From positions 1-64,000 of the forward strand of contig CAJUTV010000015.1 of assembly GCA_910589305.1 (NCBI GenBank): 64,000 bases of DNA, in the 5' to 3' direction. Source of the stretch: an uncultured Lachnospira sp. Its GTDB lineage: Bacteria; Bacillota; Clostridia; Lachnospirales; Lachnospiraceae. The position numbers and the translations under genes are program-made. Shown piece after piece: positions 45,073 through 55,370 of this stretch. The notes under the pieces were generated by a model, which was not told the origin of the DNA, did not search any database, and was given only the letters and a program-made list of their open reading frames with translations. Positions within the stretch are counted from its first letter, which is position 1. Each line of letters opens with the position of its first letter.

Positions 45073-46720
45073 ACGTATTTTTCGTTCTATATGGCTTGTG
45101 GCAATTACGGTTTTTCTTGCTTCTATCCTATTGATTATGGGTGCATTATATAACTATTTTTCAACGATTGGACAAGCACAGCTTAAAATGCAGACGAATC
45201 TTGCCGCACAAGGTGTTACCAATGAGGGAATAAACTATTTTAACAATTTAGATATATCCAACTATCGTATTACATGGATTGATGCAGATGGTATGGTTTT
45301 ATACGACAGTGAATCCAATCATTTTGATATGGAAAATCATTTAGAACGGGAAGAAATAAAAGAGGCTCTTTCCACAGGGTATGGCGAAAGCAAACGCTAT
45401 TCTGAAACGTTGTTTAAACGCTATTTGTACTCTGCACAAAGACTGCCTGATGGCACAATACTGCGCCTTTCCATATTTCAACATTCTATTTTAACGCTTC
45501 TTTTAGGGATGGTTTCTCCTATTTGTATTATATTTGCTGCTGCATTGCTTCTTTCTATTTTTTTGGCAACTCAAATTTCAAAAAAGATTGTCAAGCCGCT
45601 CAATGAAATTGACCTTGACCACCCATTGTTTAATAATGGATATGATGAACTTTCACCGCTTTTAAGACGTATTGACAGTCAGCAAAAACAATTACACCAG
45701 CAAAAAAGAACACTTCTTCAAAAAGAAAATGAATTAAACACGATTATTGAAAGTATGAATGAAGGCATGATTTTATTAAATCAAAAAGGTAAAATTCTTA
45801 GTATCAATCCTGCCGCAAAAAAATTATTGGATGCCAGCGGTGATTGTATTGGTGCTGATATTTTATCTTTAAACCGAAATCTGGACTTGCAAGAACTGCT
45901 TTCAAACACTTTACAGGGTGAATCTGGAGAACGCATTATTGTATTACATGGTGAAAGCTATCAAATAGACGCCAATCCCATTATTTCAGAACATACCGTA
46001 AAAGGAGCCGCCTTGTGTTTCTTTAATGTAACTGAAAAAGAAAAAGCGGAACAGATACGCCGTGAATTTACGGCGAATGTTTCCCATGAATTAAAAACAC
46101 CGCTGCACTCTATTTCTGGCTATGCAGAGCTTTTAAAAAATGACATGGTGCAAAAACAAGATTGTATTCCTTTTGCCGCCAAAATTTATGACGAGGCACA
46201 GCGCATGATTCAACTGGTAGAAGATATTATCAGTCTTTCGCATCTTGATGAAGGTGCAAATGATATGGAACGCGAAAATGTTGACCTTTATGAATTAACA
46301 AAAAAAGCAATTAGCAGTTTAGAATCCGAAGCGAATACCGCTCATATTACAATAGAATTATCTGGTTCGCCTGCTATTCTTCATGGCATTGCACAGCTTC
46401 TATACAGCATTATTTATAATCTGATTGATAATGCAATTAAATATAACCATGAAAATGGAACTGTAACTATAACTATACAAAACACAGACACAGAAATTAT
46501 TTTTTCTGTTCACGATACTGGAATAGGTATTCCTTCCAAGCATCAAGAGCGTATTTTTGAACGATTTTATCGCGTTGATAAAAGCCACTCCAAAGAAGTA
46601 GGCGGCACAGGGCTTGGTCTGTCTATTGTAAAACATGCCGCTAAGGTACATCACGCCAAAATTAAGGTTGACAGTATTGTAGAAAAAGGAACAGCCATTA
46701 CTTTAACGTTTCCTAGATAA
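45065..46720 (+). CDS. phoR: PhoR-like sensor histidine kinase
   Basis: 551 residues from the ATG at 45065, chosen because GGAGG lies 7-11 bases upstream and TM1 begins at once. TM1 about 9-30, a short extracellular loop (about 30-140), TM2 about 145-170, a linker, a PAS domain (IIESMNEGMILLNQKGKILS), HisKA with FTANVSHELKTPLHSISGYA, and HATPase (IYNLIDNAIKYNHENG, GTGLGLSIVKHAAKVH). It phosphorylates the adjacent regulator under phosphate limitation. It is the last gene of the seven-gene pst-pho cluster. Confidence 0.95.
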   Translation: MTKRIFRSIWLVAITVFLASILLIMGALYNYFSTIGQAQLKMQTNLAAQGVTNEGINYFNNLDISNYRITWIDADGMVLYDSESNHFDMENHLEREEIKEALSTGYGESKRYSETLFKRYLYSAQRLPDGTILRLSIFQHSILTLLLGMVSPICIIFAAALLLSIFLATQISKKIVKPLNEIDLDHPLFNNGYDELSPLLRRIDSQQKQLHQQKRTLLQKENELNTIIESMNEGMILLNQKGKILSINPAAKKLLDASGDCIGADILSLNRNLDLQELLSNTLQGESGERIIVLHGESYQIDANPIISEHTVKGAALCFFNVTEKEKAEQIRREFTANVSHELKTPLHSISGYAELLKNDMVQKQDCIPFAAKIYDEAQRMIQLVEDIISLSHLDEGANDMERENVDLYELTKKAISSLESEANTAHITIELSGSPAILHGIAQLLYSIIYNLIDNAIKYNHENGTVTITIQNTDTEIIFSVHDTGIGIPSKHQERIFERFYRVDKSHSKEVGGTGLGLSIVKHAAKVHHAKIKVDSIVEKGTAITLTFPR

Positions 46721-46736
46721 TATTATCAAGATATTC

Positions 46737-46800
46737 AAGCAAATATTTGCAATCTGCTTCTATAACTGTTTATAAGCTTATTATCCCTTTATTGCATTTT
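46737..46800 (+). repeat. Structured dispersed repeat, copy I (partial)
   Basis: Left hairpin AAGCAAAT-ATTTGCA-ATCTGCTT then TATAACTGTTTATAAGC. The right end is lost; remnant coding DNA starts where it would be. Confidence 0.5.
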
Positions 46801-47023
46801 GGGTCTTTTATTACTGAAAAAAAACGCTAAATGGCAGCAGTCGCCATTTAATGGAAATTATACTTCTAGTATTTTTGTGTCACAAGACCCTGTTGCAATT
46901 GATTCTGTTGGCACAGATTTCCTTATAAATGAACCTACCATTATAGAAAATAATTATGCGGCACAAATATTTTTCTATCAAATAATTATATTTCCATCTG
47001 CTTACACTGCTGCCAAAATATAA
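46799..47023 (+). pseudogene. Remnant of a DUF362-like (Fe-S centre) gene
   Basis: The 74-codon frame contains KWQQSPFNGNYTSSIFVSQD followed by PVAIDSVGTDFLINEPTI, which is the conserved C-terminal region of DUF362-family proteins (SQDPVAIDSVGLDFL-like). The family is several hundred residues long, so the N-terminal part is gone, apparently replaced by repeat copy I, and the end is degraded. No ribosome binding site is visible. It is a decayed gene rather than a small functional one. Confidence 0.6.
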
Positions 47024-47024
47024 T

Positions 47025-47056
47025 GAAAGAGTCAAAATAAACCTTTTGACTCTTTC
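47025..47056. terminator. Terminator downstream of hsdR
   Basis: A perfect 13-bp stem GAAAGAGTCAAAA / TTTTGACTCTTTC with a 6-base loop, 15 bases beyond the hsdR stop; AT-rich tails occur on both sides. Confidence 0.8.
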
Positions 47057-47071
47057 AACATTTTTATATAT

Positions 47072-50000
47072 TTAATCGTTGTTTTCAGATATTGGTATTT
47101 CCATTCCACCACTAAGAATAAACATGCGAAGCAAATTGTCAACTTTGACATTAACTTTAGGCGGTATTATCTTTGTTCCCTCTATCTGCTCAAAATATTC
47201 TTTTGCTTTCGTTTTGTTTACTGTTTTTTTCAATTCGTCATATCTTCCAAACTCATTGATATTAGCGGAGTTTCGTTTTAAACTCATTAGATTACGCAGT
47301 TTTGCTTCATCAACACCTAAAGCTGTCGCAACTCTATGAATTTGGTCATCTTTTGCTTTTATTAAATACTCATTAATGTAGTCACGCAATGTTTTACTTT
47401 CTGAAATTTCAACGTCTCCTCTTTGGATATCATGTAAGAAAATATTAGCATACTTTTGCTCTTCTTGTGATAGCGTAGCAAATGTTTTATGTAATTCTGT
47501 CTCGGCTTGTTCGATGGTCTCTTTAGTCGTCCCTTCCATATGAAGTAATTTTATATATTTTTCAAATCGAGCATTCATATAATCTGAATCAATCACCCCA
47601 GTGTCAATTTCTGTAATATAGCCGACAAGGTCATACGGAACATCATCATTTCCACTGCCTTTATCACTGCCACTGCTTAATTCTTTATATCGCAACACTA
47701 AAACGAAATAAGTGTTTTCATCAAAAACCATTTCGGTAATCTCGCCCGTTTCTTTATCAATATAAGAAGATATATCCCACTTGAAACCTTGAATCTTTGC
47801 AGCTTCTAAATAACCGTTAAAATCATTGAAGACTTTTGCAAATTTTCTGCATACAGTTATATCACTTGGCAGCTTTTCAAAATTGTCAATTCCCGCGTTT
47901 TTAAACAATTCCGATATATCCATAAACAAATTATTCATCATCTGCAAATTCTCTGTAAGATGCTGAACAAATAAACCTAACGGCTTGTCTCCTGAATATA
48001 ATTTAACGGCAGCATTGATATTTCGTTCCATTGTATGCGGCTTGCGGTAATATCGAATTGTACCAAATGGCTTATCTGGACCAAATAAACGGTTCGTGCG
48101 GGAAAACGCTTGAATAATATTTTCATATAAAAGGACTTTGTCCATATAAAGCGTATTAATCCACTTAGAATCAAATCCTGTCAGCATTTGGTCAACAACA
48201 ACAAGCAAATCAATCTGTTTGTCAGGCTCATTTGCAATTCGTTCATATGGTTTTTTATGTGCCAAACGAGCTGCAATATCTTTTTTCATTTTTGCAAAAG
48301 TTGGAATTTTAAAGTCTTGATTATATTGTTTATTATAGTCTTCAATAATTTCTACAAGACCTTCTTCCTTAAAAATAGCGCCGCTATTATTGTCAATAGT
48401 AGGGTCGAATAGAGCTGTAACTTTCAATTCAGGTTTTGCTTTTCGTATCATGCGATAATAATGGATTGCCTCTTGAATACTGCTTGTAGCAAAAATTGCA
48501 TGAAATTTACTATTGTGACTAAGTGTTGCCCAATTTTCCAAAATATCTTGAACAACGCAAGTTGTATGTTCTTTTGTTTGATACTGGGTCGTTGGAATAT
48601 AATCCTCAATGCCTTTAATATATTTACCTTTATTGTCAAAATGCCCTGCCATTTTAACTTGAGCTACATTCATATATTTATAATAAACTTGTTCTTTTAC
48701 GGGGTCACAAATAGCTTCTTCCTCCGTAGCCGCCTTTGCTTTTTCTAATGCTACCACTCTTCGTACATCTTTATCTTTAAACGTTAATACTTTATATGGG
48801 TCAAACCCAAGAACATTCTTGTCACGAATCCCATCTGCAATACTGTATCTGTGTAATTCGTCACCAAAAACCGTTGAGGTGGTATTCTTTTCCTTTTGAT
48901 TTTCTTCTTGAATTGGAGTCCCTGTAAAGCCAAAAAAAATGGCTTTTGGAAATGTCGTTTTAATGGTGATAAGCATATCCCCAAAAGTGGAGCGATGTGC
49001 CTCATCGACAATAAAAACAATACGTTTTTCATTAATACACTCAATATCACTTGCTTTTAATCCATCTGCTTCATCTTTAATATTGCTCATTTTCTGAATC
49101 GAAGTAACAATCAACGTATTAGCAGGGTCTTTACTTTTTAATTTTGTAATAAGAACGTCTGTATTTTCTGTTTCCTGTACAGATTCATTTTCATCAGCAA
49201 AATTACGATATTCTTCAAGTGACTGTGTACCCAGTTCAATTCTGTCTATTAAAAAGATAACTTTATCTGCATCTTTAGAACTTGCAATTAACTGTGCCGA
49301 TTTAAAGCTTGTCATTGTTTTTCCTGAGCCAGTAGTATGCCATATATATCCGCCAAGCTGATTATCCTGTTCCCACTTGGTTTTTGATACCTTATCAGAA
49401 ATTGCACTTGCAGCAAAATACTGATAACTGCGCATGACTTTTAACACACCATCGGAACCGTCTGCAATGGTATAAAACCCAATTAACTGATGCGCCATAG
49501 GAATAGACAAAAGCGTGGAAGCAACCTTGTCCCATTCATTTATTGGCTCATTATTATAATCTGCCCAATGAAAATAATACGTTGGATTAAATTTCTCGTC
49601 AGAACCCGGATTTGCAAAATAGACTGTTTCATTTGGCTCCATTGCCACAAATATCTGCACCAAAGAGAACAAACCTGTAAAGACTCCTTCATGGAAATAT
49701 TTCTTAATCTGCTCACAAGCTTGACTAACGGGAACACCACTCTTTTTTAATTCAATATGAATAACTGGCATACCATTAATCAAAAGCATTAAATCGCCTC
49801 TACGGTCATTCAACAATGTTGACTTAGCAGGAAATTTAGGCTGTGAAACAATTTGGTATCGGCTCTGTCCGGCTGCAATTTCTCTGCGGTCATATATTTT
49901 CAAACTAATTTCTTTGCCAAAATGCGATTTATCGTCTGGATTATCACGAACAATGGAAACACTCTTACCATTAATAAAACTGTTTAATTTAAAAGGAGTT

Positions 50001-50224
50001 CTTAAATTTTCTATCTGCTCTAAGATTTGCTGCATTTCACTATCGGTAAGCGGATAGTCATTCAATCGGTCAATATCTCTATTATTTTCATAAAGTATAT
50101 TTGCCCAATTTCGCAGCAAGTCTTTTTCCGAATAATTTTTAAGCACTTCTTTTTCCCATCCTTTTTCAGACAAGATTTTTATCAAAGCCTCTTCAAATTC
50201 TGCTTCTTTATTAAAAATCATCAT
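47072..50224 (-). CDS. hsdR: Type I restriction enzyme, R subunit
   Basis: 1050 residues, about the length of EcoR124I HsdR. The N-terminal nuclease domain has the PD-(D/E)xK pattern (RGDLMLLING...IHIELKK). The translocase has Walker A HTTGSGKTMTSF, DEAH box FIVDEAHRSTFGD, motif III FGFTGTPI and motif VI region IIQAFSRTNRLF. With two HsdM and one HsdS it translocates and cuts unmodified DNA at a distance. It is the last gene of the locus, separated from fic by 110 bases that hold its own ribosome binding site (GGAGAAAAGCA-ATG). Intact. Confidence 0.97.
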   Translation of the reverse strand: MMIFNKEAEFEEALIKILSEKGWEKEVLKNYSEKDLLRNWANILYENNRDIDRLNDYPLTDSEMQQILEQIENLRTPFKLNSFINGKSVSIVRDNPDDKSHFGKEISLKIYDRREIAAGQSRYQIVSQPKFPAKSTLLNDRRGDLMLLINGMPVIHIELKKSGVPVSQACEQIKKYFHEGVFTGLFSLVQIFVAMEPNETVYFANPGSDEKFNPTYYFHWADYNNEPINEWDKVASTLLSIPMAHQLIGFYTIADGSDGVLKVMRSYQYFAASAISDKVSKTKWEQDNQLGGYIWHTTGSGKTMTSFKSAQLIASSKDADKVIFLIDRIELGTQSLEEYRNFADENESVQETENTDVLITKLKSKDPANTLIVTSIQKMSNIKDEADGLKASDIECINEKRIVFIVDEAHRSTFGDMLITIKTTFPKAIFFGFTGTPIQEENQKEKNTTSTVFGDELHRYSIADGIRDKNVLGFDPYKVLTFKDKDVRRVVALEKAKAATEEEAICDPVKEQVYYKYMNVAQVKMAGHFDNKGKYIKGIEDYIPTTQYQTKEHTTCVVQDILENWATLSHNSKFHAIFATSSIQEAIHYYRMIRKAKPELKVTALFDPTIDNNSGAIFKEEGLVEIIEDYNKQYNQDFKIPTFAKMKKDIAARLAHKKPYERIANEPDKQIDLLVVVDQMLTGFDSKWINTLYMDKVLLYENIIQAFSRTNRLFGPDKPFGTIRYYRKPHTMERNINAAVKLYSGDKPLGLFVQHLTENLQMMNNLFMDISELFKNAGIDNFEKLPSDITVCRKFAKVFNDFNGYLEAAKIQGFKWDISSYIDKETGEITEMVFDENTYFVLVLRYKELSSGSDKGSGNDDVPYDLVGYITEIDTGVIDSDYMNARFEKYIKLLHMEGTTKETIEQAETELHKTFATLSQEEQKYANIFLHDIQRGDVEISESKTLRDYINEYLIKAKDDQIHRVATALGVDEAKLRNLMSLKRNSANINEFGRYDELKKTVNKTKAKEYFEQIEGTKIIPPKVNVKVDNLLRMFILSGGMEIPISENND

Positions 50225-50334
50225 TGCTTTTCTCCTTTTTAGACTGAATCGTCTCAGCTATTGTGATGAATTTCATGTATCATCTTGCACATTTACAATA
50301 ATTTTTTCTATGTTGTTCTCAACAATACTTATTT

Positions 50335-50952
50335 TTAACCCTCATTTTTAATATTTTCGGTCTTAAACATATGGTATCCCTCATAATAATAACTTGCATC
50401 AATGCCTTTCATATAAACTTCACGGTCGTTAATTTTATCTGTTAAGGCTTCTTTTAGTAAAAATTTAATTTCGATATCTTTAATAGGACTTCTTTCCATT
50501 GCTAAAAGGTAATTTTCTTTGTCAACTTTACTCCAGTCAACTACCTTCTTCAATTCTTTTTTCAAAATCATATCAAGCCATATTCTTGTGCTTCGTCCAT
50601 TACCCTCACGAAATGGGTGGGCAACATTCATTTCTACATATTTTTCGATAATTTCATTAAATGTAGACTGCGGCATTTTTTCGATATTGGCAAGTGCGGC
50701 TTCAAGATACATAACAGGAACAAAACGAAAATTACCTTTTGCAATATTTATAGTTCTTATTTGTCCAGCAAATTTATAAATATCATCAAATAAATATTGA
50801 TGAATTTTTGATAATGCATCAAATATTCCAATTTCAAAAGTGTCAAGCAATCCTTTTTCAAAAAGTTCAAGAGCTTTGATTTTGCTAACTTTTTCTTCAA
50901 CACGAGCAAGCTCTGATGAATCTGTAATACCGAATTTATTTTCTAATGCCAT
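50335..50952 (-). CDS. fic: Fic-domain protein (AMP-transferase-like)
   Basis: 205 residues from the ATG at 50952 (GAGGG box about 9 bases upstream). The Fic core carries the full active-site motif HPFREGNGR and the upstream flap region ([20 protein letters not shown]). Fic enzymes usually transfer AMP to Ser/Thr/Tyr of target proteins. I find no obvious (S/T)xxxE(G/N) autoinhibitory helix, so a separate inhibitor or class I-type partner may exist; none is adjacent. It lies between hsdS and hsdR, on the same strand, probably co-transcribed. A toxin, anti-phage effector or accessory modifier role is inferred from context. Confidence 0.9.
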   Translation of the reverse strand: MALENKFGITDSSELARVEEKVSKIKALELFEKGLLDTFEIGIFDALSKIHQYLFDDIYKFAGQIRTINIAKGNFRFVPVMYLEAALANIEKMPQSTFNEIIEKYVEMNVAHPFREGNGRSTRIWLDMILKKELKKVVDWSKVDKENYLLAMERSPIKDIEIKFLLKEALTDKINDREVYMKGIDASYYYEGYHMFKTENIKNEG

Positions 50953-50989
50953 AAAATTGCCCTCTTTTTTTCTTATTGTTCTAATTTGC

Positions 50990-52234
50990 CTAAACAAACA
51001 TCTTTTCAAGCATGGATTGCTTGATATTTTTTAGTTTTTCTAATTTGCGCTGATGAAGGGTGAGGAGGTGGTCGAGGTGGCGAAAATAGTCACCAATAGC
51101 TTTCTGTTCTTCATATTTGGGAACATCAACGACAAAATTCTGCATATCTGATGCCAAAATATGCTTTATTGTATTACCAGTCGTTATGTTCTCAATCTTC
51201 TTTTTCGACTTATCTGTTTGATATTGATAATTCAAAAAATATGGTTCAATATTTGTCTTTGGATCTCTAAACATTATTAATGCATGAGCTGCTGTATTGT
51301 CCAATTCTTCAGGGATTACAGCCGCATGTCCTACATGTCCGGACTGTACCATAACCATATCACCTGTATGCAACCATTTGTCTTTTTGCTTCTCATAAAA
51401 TTCATCATTAATAAAAATCTCTGAATTATGATTTATCTGACCATCTTTTACGTTGTTGGATTCCAGATAAAAATGCCCATGCTCCACATAGTATGGAGTT
51501 GCTGTTCCCACAAAAGCATTACCTATAGTAGTGTATAACTCCCCCAACTTACGCTGTTCCCAAACTTCAGTAAATCCCTTAAAACGAATTTCTGGAATAT
51601 TTGAGCCATTTTGGGGAAACATTTTTTCAAGCATAGATTTTTTAATATTGTGCAATTTTTCATACTTACGCTGATGAAAAGTGATGAGGTAGTCGATACT
51701 CTTAAAATAACTTGCCAACTTTAGTTGTTCTGTTAAATCCAATGGTAAAGCTATTTCAACATTTTTTATCTCAACATTATGAATATGACGAACTGTTGTG
51801 CCTTTTATGAGTTTTATGAGTTCATCTTTATTGGTATTGATAGCAAGAGATAAACAACTTCCGTTTATTTCATCCTTAGGTCTTATAATATTTATATCGC
51901 CACCAAGCAAAACTCCAGATTTTTCAAGACTTGTGGCACGGGCTAAACCTGTTGGAGTTGTATCTGAAGCAGGAATCAAAACATCTCCAAACTCACTATA
52001 AACTGGATTTTTAATTTTACTATTTGTGTGATAAATAACCTTATCTGCAATCATTTTATAATCTGTATATAAATTGCCATATAAGATACATTCTTGCTTT
52101 CCATCTTTAGATATGTCATTCCAACTCAAACCATTACCAGTATAAAAATCTGCATAGTATAATAACTTCCGCCTTTCCCAATCCTCACTAAACCCCTTAA
52201 ACCGTATTTGAGGTTTTGCATTTTCTTTACTCAC
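50990..52234 (-). CDS. hsdS: Type I restriction enzyme, specificity subunit
   Basis: 414 residues from the GTG at 52234, chosen because GGAGG lies about 8 bases upstream and the protein then opens with [18 protein letters not shown]; it overlaps hsdM by 8 bases. Two target-recognition domains, each followed by a conserved coiled-coil spacer: [20 protein letters not shown] in the middle and [20 protein letters not shown] at the end. The second half begins [17 protein letters not shown], repeating the N-terminus. It determines the bipartite recognition site, which cannot be read from sequence. No recombinase or silent hsdS copy is in the window. Confidence 0.95.
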   Translation of the reverse strand: MSKENAKPQIRFKGFSEDWERRKLLYYADFYTGNGLSWNDISKDGKQECILYGNLYTDYKMIADKVIYHTNSKIKNPVYSEFGDVLIPASDTTPTGLARATSLEKSGVLLGGDINIIRPKDEINGSCLSLAINTNKDELIKLIKGTTVRHIHNVEIKNVEIALPLDLTEQLKLASYFKSIDYLITFHQRKYEKLHNIKKSMLEKMFPQNGSNIPEIRFKGFTEVWEQRKLGELYTTIGNAFVGTATPYYVEHGHFYLESNNVKDGQINHNSEIFINDEFYEKQKDKWLHTGDMVMVQSGHVGHAAVIPEELDNTAAHALIMFRDPKTNIEPYFLNYQYQTDKSKKKIENITTGNTIKHILASDMQNFVVDVPKYEEQKAIGDYFRHLDHLLTLHQRKLEKLKNIKQSMLEKMFV

Positions 52235-54791
52235 TTTGCGCACCTCCAAGTAATTTCTTAAACTCAGCAAGCCCAAGCATATCAAATTCATTGCCATCAA
52301 GTTCATCAATCATTGCTGAAAGTGTTGCTTGTGTTTCTGCAATCTGCGTTTCGACCTCTGCAAATGTCGTTTCATATTTCTTTGCAAGAGTATCAAGCTT
52401 AGAAACCAACACATTGACAACATTGTCTGGTAATTTCATCAGACTTTCTACAAGAGGATTTATCCATTTATCTTTAAGAAACCCTATCACTTGTTCATCT
52501 GAAAGATTTTCAATGGTTTCCTTTGTTTTTATTTCAAGAAGTGCAGCTTCTTTTTTAATTGCTGCCTTCAAATCTTTTTCTTCCAAAATAAGCGTATTTA
52601 CAGAGCGAAGTTTTTCCTTCGTTTCAAACTCAATACTATCCGATTTAAGCGCTTTCTTAATTTCAGCAGCAACAAAATTATCTTTTGCATCATTTACAAA
52701 ATCATTTTCTTTTTCTTCCTCTGTTAATGATTCCAGTAATTCCTCATATTTTGAAGCAATTTCAGCAAGACGATTTTCTTTTTCTTTTAATGCTTGTTTA
52801 TCTTTCCAAAGGAGCGTTGATTGTATTAAGTCAAATGGAATGATATATCCAACCCATCCGTCCTGAACTTCTTGTTCCCTGCCGCCTTGTTTTTTCAAAA
52901 CCATATTCGGATTTACTTTCTTTGTAGCAGCAAATCCTTCTGTTTGGATGATTTCTAAATCTACCGCTATCTTTGTCCAATCATCATCAAGTAATTGATA
53001 TGCTTCATATTTATCAATCAAAGGAATATCTTTCAAACGCTCAAAAATATTTGCAGATAATACAGCTTCTGTTTTAGAAATATTTAACGTACTCATATTT
53101 TCAATTAATTCATTATTTAAATAACTATCAAATCCATCAAAAGCCGCTTGAAAATTATCTTCAAATGTATGAATATCACTGTGTTGTTGAATAGCCTTTT
53201 TAACATCTTCAACCTTGAGTCTGCAATAGTTTGAGGAAGTCTTTTCAAATAAATGGTCTTTCAATGATGGAAACGCTAGCCAATATTGGTGAAGTTCGTC
53301 AATTTCTGAAAGCGGAAGTCCGCCAAACATGGAAGCATAAATATCCCAAGACTTGACAGCTTCTGATGAATCCACATATCTTGGAATATTTAAGTTATAT
53401 TCATTACTTCTTATTTCCTCTCTGCTCACTACTTTAGAAAATTTTTCTACACTTTCACGCTTTGTAACAACATCAACCATTCTTTTAATGTCACAAACAC
53501 GAAGTTTATTATTTTTACCAACCTTAATAAATCCTTTTGAAGCATCAACAATTAAAACATCGGTATTCGTTCGTTTTTTCTTTAAAACCATAATAATCGT
53601 TGGAATACCTGTTCCAAAAAAGATGTTAGCTGGTAATCCAATTATCGCATCGATATGGTTTTTCTCTATTAAGTTTTTACGAATTTCGCCTTCCTCTCCG
53701 CCACGAAACAATACACCATGCGGAAGAACAATTGTCATAATACCGTCACTCTTTACATGGAAAAGGTCGTGAAGCAAAAAGGCATAATCGGCTTTTCCTT
53801 TTGGTGCAACACCAAAACCAGCATAACGAGGGTCATTTTCCTTATCCGTAGGATTCCAAACCTGAGAGTAAGGTGGATTAGAAACAACTGCATCCACAGG
53901 CAGAAAGTCATACGTTCCAACGGGGTCATTTTCATCAAAAAATGGCCAGTCATCCTCCAAAGTGTCTGCGTTTCGTGTAACGATATTATCTGGAAGAATA
54001 CCACGCATCACTAAATTCATACGCGTTAAATTATATGTATTTTGCTTTAATTCCTGAGCATAGTATTTGATATTATTTTCATTTTCAATAAATTTAGAAA
54101 TACTTTTACCTATGTTGATAAGCAATGAACCTGAACCACTTGTAGGGTCATAAATCTTAATTTCTGTTCTGTCTTTTAAATGATAGGCAACAATCTCAGA
54201 CATCAATAAGGAAACTTCATGAGGAGTATAAAACTCTCCAGCTTTTTTACCTGCATTAGCCGCAAACATACTAATAAGATATTCATATATAAAGCCTAAA
54301 ACGTCATAATCCTGCTTTCCATCCATCGGAATATCTTTAATCAAATAAATAAGGTCACGAATCGCCTTTGACTGTGAAGCAGAACTATCTCCAAGTTTTG
54401 AAAGACCTGTCTGTAATGTATCAAAAACACCTTCAAATACTTTTTTATGTCCAGCATTAATAAAACGGCTAAATGCAGAAAGAGCATCACGAACATCCTG
54501 TACACTAAAATCTATGCCTTTTTCAAGCCAAGTTGAGAAAAGATTTTTATATGAAATAAAATAACCTACATTTTTTTGAACACTCTCTACAGTTTCTGTA
54601 TCTTCTTCTGTTAATTCTGGTAAATATTCATCTGTCCAATCGTTTTCTTTAAGATACTTTACTTCTTTTTCAGACAAAAATTTGTAAAAAATAAAGCCTA
54701 ATATATAATCCTTATATTCATTTGCTTCAATTTTGGAACGCATTTTATTTGCAGATTCCCATATTTTTGCTGCTAATTGTTGCTTATTCAT
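52227..54791 (-). CDS. hsdM: Type I restriction enzyme, M subunit
   Basis: 854 residues from the second ATG of an ATGATG pair, given GGAGG spacing. The N-terminal helical domain (KIWESANKMRSKIEANEYKD) is followed by the N6-adenine methyltransferase: motif I YDPTSGSGSLLINIG, motif IV VVSNPPYSQVW. The C-terminal 300 residues are a long coiled-coil-rich extension (KEKENRLAEIASKYEELLES) absent from short HsdM proteins of about 520 residues. First gene of the hsdM-hsdS-fic-hsdR locus. Confidence 0.96.
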   Translation of the reverse strand: MNKQQLAAKIWESANKMRSKIEANEYKDYILGFIFYKFLSEKEVKYLKENDWTDEYLPELTEEDTETVESVQKNVGYFISYKNLFSTWLEKGIDFSVQDVRDALSAFSRFINAGHKKVFEGVFDTLQTGLSKLGDSSASQSKAIRDLIYLIKDIPMDGKQDYDVLGFIYEYLISMFAANAGKKAGEFYTPHEVSLLMSEIVAYHLKDRTEIKIYDPTSGSGSLLINIGKSISKFIENENNIKYYAQELKQNTYNLTRMNLVMRGILPDNIVTRNADTLEDDWPFFDENDPVGTYDFLPVDAVVSNPPYSQVWNPTDKENDPRYAGFGVAPKGKADYAFLLHDLFHVKSDGIMTIVLPHGVLFRGGEEGEIRKNLIEKNHIDAIIGLPANIFFGTGIPTIIMVLKKKRTNTDVLIVDASKGFIKVGKNNKLRVCDIKRMVDVVTKRESVEKFSKVVSREEIRSNEYNLNIPRYVDSSEAVKSWDIYASMFGGLPLSEIDELHQYWLAFPSLKDHLFEKTSSNYCRLKVEDVKKAIQQHSDIHTFEDNFQAAFDGFDSYLNNELIENMSTLNISKTEAVLSANIFERLKDIPLIDKYEAYQLLDDDWTKIAVDLEIIQTEGFAATKKVNPNMVLKKQGGREQEVQDGWVGYIIPFDLIQSTLLWKDKQALKEKENRLAEIASKYEELLESLTEEEKENDFVNDAKDNFVAAEIKKALKSDSIEFETKEKLRSVNTLILEEKDLKAAIKKEAALLEIKTKETIENLSDEQVIGFLKDKWINPLVESLMKLPDNVVNVLVSKLDTLAKKYETTFAEVETQIAETQATLSAMIDELDGNEFDMLGLAEFKKLLGGAQSE

Positions 54792-54936
54792 CATTATCCT
54801 CCGATTTAATGTTTATGTATTCTTTTCTTGCTTTCTATTATAAAATCAATTGTCTTTATTAAATATCCCACTGCAAAATGCAATGCGTCTCCATCTTTTT
54901 TTATATTATAACTACTTTTATAAAACATCTAAGTCT

Positions 54937-55281
54937 TCAATCATTGTTTTTAATTAAATATTTTTCAAATGCTTTTTCTGCATCTATATGCACATCTTTA
55001 AAAAATAAAATTCCCCAAACAATATAAGCCGCTATCGCAAAATACGATGTTAAAAAATAAGATAACAACGAGCCAATCAACATAATAGCTGTCCATAGAA
55101 AGCAAGCGTTACGCATATCTTTTGCTATATATGCCTTATCATACATAGATTGCTCTTCTTTAGACAACGCATTAAATCCAGAAACAAATTTTGCAGACTT
55201 TTCTTTCAGTACAGCAAAGAGTAACCCCATAATAGCAAAACAAGGAACTAAAATAATACAAAAATAAAATCCAATATTCAT
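54937..55281 (-). CDS. DUF3784-like small membrane protein
   Basis: 114 residues with three hydrophobic segments (about 6-24, 60-80, 84-98) and the motif FVSGFNALSKEEQSMYDKAY, which fits the DUF3784 membrane family of Firmicutes. Function unknown. AGGAGG 7 bases before the ATG. It stands alone downstream of the R-M locus side; the 140 bases to hsdM hold the hsdM promoter. Confidence 0.75.
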   Translation of the reverse strand: MNIGFYFCIILVPCFAIMGLLFAVLKEKSAKFVSGFNALSKEEQSMYDKAYIAKDMRNACFLWTAIMLIGSLLSYFLTSYFAIAAYIVWGILFFKDVHIDAEKAFEKYLIKNND

Positions 55282-55370
55282 AATGATTACCTCCTTAACT
55301 ACCTTATTTATAATATTATTATATATATAATGTTCTTATATTTTTTATAGCAAAAGTTATTTTTTAACAT

